Source of the DNA: Rhodobacter sp.
GTDB taxonomy: Bacteria > Pseudomonadota > Alphaproteobacteria > Rhodobacterales > Rhodobacteraceae
DNA: 47,159 nt
Assembly: GCA_020637555.1 (NCBI GenBank)
Contig: JACKKF010000011.1
Coordinates: 1 to 47,159, forward strand
Direction of reading: 5' to 3'
The notes under the pieces were generated by a model. It did not search any database. It was not told the DNA's origin and saw only the letters and a list, made by a program, of their open reading frames with translations. The translations under genes and the position numbers were made by a program. Shown here in pieces: positions 41,697 through 47,159 of this stretch (position 1 is its first letter; the number at the start of each line of letters is the position of its first letter).

Positions 41697-42385
41697 CCAA
41701 GATAGGCTTTCAGCGCGGGCGGCGGATCGTCCAGCAACGCGCGTGTGGGCGCGGGGGCGTGGGCGCGCCCGTCGGCGACAAGCAGGGTCTGATCGCACAA
41801 GCGCAGCGCATCGGCGGGATCGTGCGTGATCATCAGCAGGGTCGCGCCCGTTTCCCGGGCAATCCGCCCGACAAGATCCAGCATGGTTGCCTTCAGCGCC
41901 GGACCCAGCGCGGCAAACGGTTCGTCCAGCAGCATCAGGGGGCGGGCCCGCAGCAGAACCCGGGCCAGACCGGCGCGGCTGATCTGGCCGCCGGACAACT
42001 GCGCGGGTTTGCGGGTTTCCAGTCCGTCCAGGCCGGTCTCGGCCAGGGCGCGCAGCACCGAGGCGCGCTCGACCGTGGAGAGGCGCAGGTCGGGGTTCAG
42101 CCCCAGCGCCACATTGTCGAAAACGCTGAGATGCGGCAGCAGGTTGTGATCCTGAAACAGGATGCTGAGCGGACGGCGCGCAGGCGGCAGGCCGTCGATG
42201 CGGCTGTCATTCCAGCGAATCACGCCGGACGCCAGTGGAACGAACCCCGCCACGGCACCGATCAGCGTGGACTTGCCGGCGCCTGACGGGCCCATGACCG
42301 CGACGCGCGCACCGTCGCGAATGGTCAGGTCCGCCGACAGGCGGAAACCGCCCTGCACGATGGAAAGGGACTCAAGCGCCAGCAT
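41693..42385 (-). CDS. thiQ: Thiamine ABC transporter ATP-binding protein
   Basis: 230 residues, the ThiQ size. Walker A is GPSGAGKS, the signature LSGGQISR, Walker B LMLLDEP and the H-loop ITHD. NLLPHLSVFDNVALGL is typical of ThiQ. It drives import of thiamine or thiamine phosphates with ThiP and ThiB. It is the last gene of the thiBPQ operon, overlapping thiP by 14 bp, and is presumably under the riboswitch at 44941-45037. Confidence 0.94.
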   Translation of the reverse strand: MLALESLSIVQGGFRLSADLTIRDGARVAVMGPSGAGKSTLIGAVAGFVPLASGVIRWNDSRIDGLPPARRPLSILFQDHNLLPHLSVFDNVALGLNPDLRLSTVERASVLRALAETGLDGLETRKPAQLSGGQISRAGLARVLLRARPLMLLDEPFAALGPALKATMLDLVGRIARETGATLLMITHDPADALRLCDQTLLVADGRAHAPAPTRALLDDPPPALKAYLG

Positions 42386-43922
42386 CGCGGCCTCCGATCA
42401 GTCGTTCCACCAGCACGAAGGTGCCCAGTGCCAGCGCCAGAAGCAGGACCGCCACGCCCTGCGCCGCCTCGCTGCGATAGGCGCCCATCAGCCGTTGCAT
42501 GGCCAGGGGCAGGGTTTCGGTGCCGGTCTGTCCGAACAGCACGATGACGCCCAGATCCCCGATCGACAAGGCCGCGCCCAGCCCCAGGGCAAAGCCCAGG
42601 GGCGCACGCAGCCGGGGCCACAGGATCAGCCGCAGATGCGCCCCGGGTGAGAGGCCGAGAGCGGCGGACAGGCGGGCAAAGTCGGCCTCGGTCTGGCGGG
42701 CGGGTGGCAGTGTCGCGCGCAGGGCAAAGGGCAGCGCCATCGCGGCGTTGACCAGCGCGGTGACGGGCAGGGCCACCGTGGACGGGGCGACCAGTGGGTT
42801 CAGCACGATGAACAGGCCCGTGCCGATCACCAGCGGCGAGGCCACCAGTGCGGCCATGCCCAGCCCTTCGGGCCATCGGCGACGCAATCCGGCGAGGGTC
42901 AGGGCGACGGTGAAACCGGCCAGAAGCAGCGTGGACAGCGCCGCAACCCCCAACGATCGCCCGGCGGCGGCCCAGACCGATGCCGGCAGGTCGGCAAGGT
43001 GGGGCAAACCGCGCGCGATGACCACGCCGAGAGGCACCAGCAGGAACGTCGCCGCCATGGAGATCGCCAGCAGGTCCAGCACCCGCGCCAACCCGCCCGG
43101 CGGCGCCGGCGCCAGGCGGTCGAGGCCCGCCTGCCTCGTTGCCGGCAGGCGAACAAACCCCAGCACCCCCAATGCGACCAGGCCCACCCCCGCCTGCACC
43201 AGGGCCAGCAGCGCCGCGCGGCCCAGGTCGAAATCGAAGCGGAACGCCTGATAGATCGCCAGTTCCAGCGTCGTTGCCGCCGGTCCCCCGCCCAGCATCA
43301 GCGCCACCGCGAACGAGGTCAGGCAGATCAGGAACACGGCCGCCAGCGCCCCCGGCGCGATCCGTGTCAGCATCGGCATTTCGATCAGGCGAAAGCGGGC
43401 GCGGGCGCCGAAGCCCAGGGCCTGCGCCAGGCGAAGATGCTCGGCCGGGATGCGCGCCCAGCCTTGCAGCAGCAGACGCACGGACAGGGGCAGGTTGAAG
43501 AACACATGCGCCAGCACGACACCCTGCAGCCCATAGAGGCTGACGCGGTCCAGCCCCAGCGCCGCAAGCGCGTCGTTGACCATGCCATTGCGGCCCAGAA
43601 CCGCCAGCAGGCCGGCGATCGCCACCAGAACCGGCAGAATGAAAGGCGCGCCCATCAGCGCGATCAGCAGCCGTCGTCCCGGGAAACGGCGCCGGGCCAG
43701 CGCGCGCGCAACCGGCACCGCCAGCACCACCGAGACCAGCGCGGACAGCGCCGCCTGAACGACCGTGAACCGCAAGGCGACCCAGTCGGCGGGCTGCAAG
43801 GTCGCCTCGCCGTCGGCCCGCCAGAGGACCGCCGCCAGTGCCCCCAGATTCAAGAGCACCAGAACCGCCGCCACCAGGGCGGCGGCCGGTTTGATCAGCC
43901 GGGGTTCAGCGTGCCAGCGCAT
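42372..43922 (-). CDS. thiP: Thiamine ABC transporter permease
   Basis: 516 residues, a double-length permease with about twelve helices, as expected for ThiP. Two EAA-type loops are visible: EHLRLAQALGFGARARFRLIEMPML in the first half and FARLSAALGLSPGAHLRLILWPRL in the second. It overlaps thiB by 17 bp and thiQ by 14 bp, showing translational coupling. It forms the inner-membrane pore of the thiamine importer. Confidence 0.94.
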   Translation of the reverse strand: MRWHAEPRLIKPAAALVAAVLVLLNLGALAAVLWRADGEATLQPADWVALRFTVVQAALSALVSVVLAVPVARALARRRFPGRRLLIALMGAPFILPVLVAIAGLLAVLGRNGMVNDALAALGLDRVSLYGLQGVVLAHVFFNLPLSVRLLLQGWARIPAEHLRLAQALGFGARARFRLIEMPMLTRIAPGALAAVFLICLTSFAVALMLGGGPAATTLELAIYQAFRFDFDLGRAALLALVQAGVGLVALGVLGFVRLPATRQAGLDRLAPAPPGGLARVLDLLAISMAATFLLVPLGVVIARGLPHLADLPASVWAAAGRSLGVAALSTLLLAGFTVALTLAGLRRRWPEGLGMAALVASPLVIGTGLFIVLNPLVAPSTVALPVTALVNAAMALPFALRATLPPARQTEADFARLSAALGLSPGAHLRLILWPRLRAPLGFALGLGAALSIGDLGVIVLFGQTGTETLPLAMQRLMGAYRSEAAQGVAVLLLALALGTFVLVERLIGGRDAGA

Positions 43923-44895
43923 TCCGCCACTCGTCCAGCGCCGGATCGCGCGCGGCCAGCGCCGCGTCGGGCGGCAGCAACAGGGACGGCGCCGGGTGGA
44001 TCAGCGTGGCGAATCCATCGGGCAGGCCTGCGGTCGGGGTGACGGCAGGATACATCCAGTTGGTTTCGGGAATGATCGACTGAAAGGCATCGGTGGTCAT
44101 GAACGCCAGGAACTGCCGCGCCAGGTCGGGCTGGTCGGTGCCGGCGACCATGCCCGCGACCTCGACCTGCAGGTAATGCCCTTCCGAGAATTGCGCGGCG
44201 GATTTCGTCGCGTCGCCCTCGGCGATCAGATGATAGGCCGGCGACGTGGTGTAGCTCAGCACCATGTCGGCCTCGCCGTTCAGGAACAGGTCGTAGGCCT
44301 CGCTCCAGCCCGGGGTCACGGTCAGGATACGCGGGGCCAGGCCGCGCCAGATTTCGGCGGACTCGTCGCCATAGGCGGCCTTGACCCACATCAGCAATCC
44401 CAGGCCCGGCGTGGACGAGCGCGGGTCCTCGATCACCACGCTGAGGTCGCTGGCGATCAGGTCGCGAAAGCTGGCCGGCGGGTCGGGGATACGGGTGTTG
44501 TCATAGACGAATGCGAACCAGCCCCAGTCGAAGGGCAGGAACAGCGGGTCGGACCAGTCTGCCGGCAGGTCCAGCGCCGGGGACAGCCCATGCGGCGCGA
44601 ACAGGCCCGAGGCCGCCGCCTGCGCCGTCAGGTTGGTGTCAAGCCCCAGCACCACATCGGCGTCGGTGCGGGTGCCCTCCAGCAGCAGCCGCGCCAGCAC
44701 CGCCGCGCCGTCGCCAGCCGCGTCGAACACCAGATCGCAGCCGCACTGCGCCTCGAACGCGGCCTCGACCTGCGGGCCGGGCCCCCAGTCGCTGACAAAG
44801 CTGTCATAGGTCAGGACGTGCAGTATGGGTGTCTCTGCCAAGGCTGCCTGCGTGGATACGCACAGCAGTCCCGCGGCAAGGATGGAACGGGTCAT
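43906..44895 (-). CDS. thiB: Thiamine-binding periplasmic protein
   Basis: 329 residues. A Sec leader (MTRSILAAGLLCVSTQAALA) precedes LHVLTYDSFVSDWGPGPQVEAAFEAQCGCDL, typical of ThiB/TbpA. DVVLGLDTNL, FDWGWFAFVYD and SYTTSPAYHLIAEGD are further family landmarks. It captures thiamine in the periplasm. GGAGG lies 5 nt upstream of the ATG at 44895. First gene of thiBPQ, directly below a TPP riboswitch. Confidence 0.95.
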   Translation of the reverse strand: MTRSILAAGLLCVSTQAALAETPILHVLTYDSFVSDWGPGPQVEAAFEAQCGCDLVFDAAGDGAAVLARLLLEGTRTDADVVLGLDTNLTAQAAASGLFAPHGLSPALDLPADWSDPLFLPFDWGWFAFVYDNTRIPDPPASFRDLIASDLSVVIEDPRSSTPGLGLLMWVKAAYGDESAEIWRGLAPRILTVTPGWSEAYDLFLNGEADMVLSYTTSPAYHLIAEGDATKSAAQFSEGHYLQVEVAGMVAGTDQPDLARQFLAFMTTDAFQSIIPETNWMYPAVTPTAGLPDGFATLIHPAPSLLLPPDAALAARDPALDEWRNALAR

Positions 44896-44940
44896 GTCTT
44901 CCTCCATTGCGACGGGCGGGGTCGGGGTGGAGGATCATCC

Positions 44941-45037
44941 TGTCACCTTCCCTCCGCCGGTCTTAACCGGTTCAGGTTCAACGGGTCCGCGGTCATCCGC
45001 ATCTCAGCCGGTTTCATCCGGCACCCCGAGGTAGGGC
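44941..45037 (-). promoter_or_regulatory. TPP riboswitch (THI element)
   Basis: On the minus strand GGGGTGC (45027-45021), CTGAGAT, and ACCCGTTGAACCTGA (44985-44971) occur in order, the conserved core of the TPP aptamer. A closing stem can form from CTACCT near 45030 with AAGGTG near 44945. It lies about 45-140 bp before the thiB start and should shut off the operon when thiamine diphosphate is plentiful. The GAGGGAAGG after the core suggests control of ribosome access, but a terminator-type switch was not excluded. Confidence 0.95.
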
Positions 45038-45101
45038 GCAACATAACCCTTTCGCCCGGCGTCGCAAGGGGGCACCATGGGCGCAGCCAATGGAGGATCC
45101 C

Positions 45102-45422
45102 ATGTCTCTTGCCATCTCCCCCGACTTTGACGGCCAGACGGTCGTGTCCACCTTTGAAATGACCCCCGGCACCTGTTCCGACGTGCTCGAGGCCCTGACG
45201 GATGCCTATGACAAGGTGATCCGCCACCAGCCCGGGTTTCTGGGGGGCGCCATTCATGTGAACGACGCGCAAACGCGCATTTCCACCTATTCCCGCTGGG
45301 AAAAGCGCGGCGATTTCCAGGCCATGCTGCGCACCCCGGAAATGCGCGAACGCAACCGCGTCATTTCCGCGCTCTGTTCCCGGTTCGAGCCGGTCATGTA
45401 TGACGTCGCCGCCGTTTTCTGA
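45102..45422 (+). CDS. ABM-domain (antibiotic biosynthesis monooxygenase-like) protein
   Basis: 106 residues of ferredoxin-like layout. FEMTPGTCSDVLEALTDAYDKVIRHQPGFLGGAIHVN followed by STYSRWEKRGDFQAML is the ABM signature. Members are small oxygenases, heme-degrading enzymes or proteins of unknown role; no heme-ligand pattern stands out. GGAGG 5 nt upstream favours ATG 45102 over 45090. Divergent from thiB; the secreted unknown follows after 21 bp. Confidence 0.8.
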   Translation: MSLAISPDFDGQTVVSTFEMTPGTCSDVLEALTDAYDKVIRHQPGFLGGAIHVNDAQTRISTYSRWEKRGDFQAMLRTPEMRERNRVISALCSRFEPVMYDVAAVF

Positions 45423-45443
45423 TCGACTGCGGAAAGGATGCCC

Positions 45444-45968
45444 ATGCTGCGCGTGACCCCCGCCGTTCTGTCTGCCCTGATGCTTGCGGCCGCGCCGGTC
45501 GGGGCGCAGGACCTTGAAACCTACAATGCCGCCGATGCCGCGGCCTATGCCGCGTGGGAGGCCCTTCCGCTGACCTTTCGCACGGTGGCTTTCGTCACCG
45601 GCGACGCCGGCGGATATGGTCTCTACGACGCGCGCGACTCGACCGTGTTCCGCCAGGGCGAGCCGATCGTCCTCTATGTCGAGCCGATGGGCTATGGCTG
45701 GCGGCAGGAAGCGGACGGGCGTTTTTCCTTCGGCTTCGATATCGACATCGTCCTGCGCAACGCGGCGGGCGATGTGGTTGCCAGCCAGGAGTCCTTCATG
45801 CGCCAGGGCCTGACCAGCCGGGCGCGCAACCGCGAGTTCTACCTGACCCTGACGTTGAACATGACGGGCGCTCCGGCGGGCGACTACGCGCTGGAATACA
45901 TCGTGCACGATCTGGCGTCGGACAAGATCGGGACGATCGCGCGCACCTTCTCGATCGCCGCGCCGTGA
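45444..45968 (+). CDS. Secreted protein of unknown function
   Basis: 174 residues. The Sec leader MLRVTPAVLSALMLAAAPVGAQ is cut near GAQ. The mature part looks like a beta-sandwich: FRQGEPIVLYVEPMGYGW, FGFDIDIVLRNAAGDVVASQESF, FYLTLTLNMTGAPAGDYALEYIVHDL. It has no cysteine in the mature part and no motif I can name. GGAAAGG 6 nt upstream supports ATG 45444; ATG 45438 is in frame. Possibly cotranscribed with the ABM protein. Confidence 0.75.
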   Translation: MLRVTPAVLSALMLAAAPVGAQDLETYNAADAAAYAAWEALPLTFRTVAFVTGDAGGYGLYDARDSTVFRQGEPIVLYVEPMGYGWRQEADGRFSFGFDIDIVLRNAAGDVVASQESFMRQGLTSRARNREFYLTLTLNMTGAPAGDYALEYIVHDLASDKIGTIARTFSIAAP

Positions 45969-46039
45969 AGGCCGCGGAAAACGGCACTTGAGCGGCAGGC
46001 GCCGGGCCGCTAGGACGGGCGCCAGCAAAGGGGGCGCCC

Positions 46040-47143
46040 ATGTCGTTCAACAGTTTCGGCCATCTGTTCCGCGTGACCACCTGGGGCGAAAGCCACGGCC
46101 CGGCGCTGGGGGCGACGGTCGATGGCTGCCCGCCCGGCATCGCGCTGACCGAGTCCGACATCCAGCCCTGGCTGGACCGGCGCAAACCCGGGCAGAACCG
46201 CTTCACCACGCAGCGGCGCGAGGATGACGCGGTCGAAATCCTGTCCGGCATCTACGAGGGGCGGACCACCGGCACCCCGATCCAGTTGATGATCCGCAAC
46301 ACCGACCAGCGGTCCAAGGACTATTCCGAGATCGCCCGCACCTTTCGCCCCGGCCATGCCGACATCACCTATTGGCAGAAATACGGGATCCGCGATCCGC
46401 GCGGCGGCGGTCGGTCGTCGGCCCGCGAAACGGCGGCAAGGGTGGCGGCCGGCGCGGTGGCGCGTCAGGTTCTGGCAACGCTGGTGCCCGGCCTTTCGGT
46501 GACCGGCTACATGGTGCAGATGGGCGCGCGTGCCATCGACCGCGTGCGCTTTGACCGGGACCAGATCGATGCCAACCCGTTCTGGAGCCCCGATGCCGAA
46601 ACCGCGGCGCTCTGGGCTGCGGACCTGGATGCGCTGCGCAAGGACGGCAACTCGGTCGGCGCGGTGGTCGAGGTGGTGGCGCGTGGTGTTCCGGCGGGTC
46701 TGGGCGCACCGATCTATGCCAAGCTCGACAGTGAACTGGCCGCGGCGATGATGAGCATCAACGCCGTCAAGGGTGTCGAGATCGGCGAGGGCTTTGCCTC
46801 GGCCGCGCTGACCGGCGTGGAAAACGCCGACGAGATCCAGATGCGCGACGGCGCGCCGCATTACCTGTCGAATCACGCCGGCGGCATTCTGGGCGGCATC
46901 GCCACCGGACAGGAGGTGGTGGTGCGTTTCGCGGTGAAACCCACGTCCTCCATCCTGACCCCGCGCCAGTCGGTGACCATCGACGGACAGGACACGCAGG
47001 TGGTGACCAAGGGCCGTCACGACCCCTGCGTCGGCATTCGCGCCGTGCCGGTCGGCGAGGCGATGATGGCCTGCGTCCTGCTGGATCAAGTCCTCATGCA
47101 CCGCGCCCAGATGGGCGAAACCGTGCGCGGGACAATCGGTTGA
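46040..47143 (+). CDS. aroC: Chorismate synthase
   Basis: 367 residues, complete. Signatures are GESHGPALGATVDGCPPGI, RPGHADITYWQKYG, GGRSSARETAARVAAGA and SNHAGGILGGIATGQ. The FMN-dependent enzyme converts 5-enolpyruvylshikimate 3-phosphate to chorismate, the last shared step to aromatic amino acids. AAAGGGGG precedes the start. It ends 16 bp before the window edge, so the next gene is not visible. Confidence 0.97.
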   Translation: MSFNSFGHLFRVTTWGESHGPALGATVDGCPPGIALTESDIQPWLDRRKPGQNRFTTQRREDDAVEILSGIYEGRTTGTPIQLMIRNTDQRSKDYSEIARTFRPGHADITYWQKYGIRDPRGGGRSSARETAARVAAGAVARQVLATLVPGLSVTGYMVQMGARAIDRVRFDRDQIDANPFWSPDAETAALWAADLDALRKDGNSVGAVVEVVARGVPAGLGAPIYAKLDSELAAAMMSINAVKGVEIGEGFASAALTGVENADEIQMRDGAPHYLSNHAGGILGGIATGQEVVVRFAVKPTSSILTPRQSVTIDGQDTQVVTKGRHDPCVGIRAVPVGEAMMACVLLDQVLMHRAQMGETVRGTIG

Positions 47144-47159
47144 CCCTCATCTTGTCCTC

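Overview
The window is GC-rich, densely packed alphaproteobacterial DNA, most likely from a Rhodobacteraceae (Rhodobacterales) chromosome. The evidence is the very high G+C at third codon positions, a petABC operon of Rhodobacter type, the wording of the HtrA, RnpA and L34 proteins, and intergenic hairpin/ATATTT elements of a style familiar from that family. No rRNA genes, CRISPR array, prophage or complete insertion sequence was seen.

Layout. Positions 1-90 hold what looks like the tail of an IS3-type transposase on the minus strand. Positions 264-19640 form a catabolic island: hydantoinase/oxoprolinase subunits HyuA and HyuB, a GntR regulator, an aldehyde dehydrogenase, a RidA protein, an AraC regulator, a flavin amine oxidase with a coupled ThDP enzyme (minus strand), a coupled peptide-type ABC transporter operon (binding protein, Asp/Glu-racemase-like protein, two permeases, two ATPases, a DUF2390/TIGR02444 protein), and a UbiD/UbiX decarboxylase pair (minus strand). 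I infer that these import and degrade a cyclic amide or a related N-containing, possibly aromatic, compound. The substrate is unknown.

Positions 20088-28399 are mostly housekeeping: an unknown protein, an HtrA/DegP protease, rnpA-rpmH, an MFS transporter, a TVP38 membrane protein coupled to a pyridine nucleotide-disulfide oxidoreductase, an orphan histidine kinase, and tRNA-Arg(ACG) with promoter and terminator. Positions 28575-33128 hold a minus-strand operon (NADP-binding reductase, DODA-type dioxygenase, glutathionyl-hydroquinone reductase, signal-less solute-binding protein) facing a LysR gene. A clean T-N11-A palindrome lies in the divergent promoter. It looks like a quinone or catechol defence module.

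Positions 33243-38150 hold three more GST-fold proteins, QueG, MtgA and a LysE exporter. A 13-bp inverted repeat forms both C-termini of the convergent GST/queG pair, and three tandem hairpins lie upstream of queG. Positions 38330-41056 are petABC for the cytochrome bc1 complex. petA and petB are broken by about ten small lesions within about 1 kb, half of them where CCTGG is expected, which suggests uncorrected sequencing errors. Positions 41172-47143 hold a secreted unknown, thiBPQ under a TPP riboswitch (minus strand), an ABM-domain protein, another secreted unknown, and aroC.
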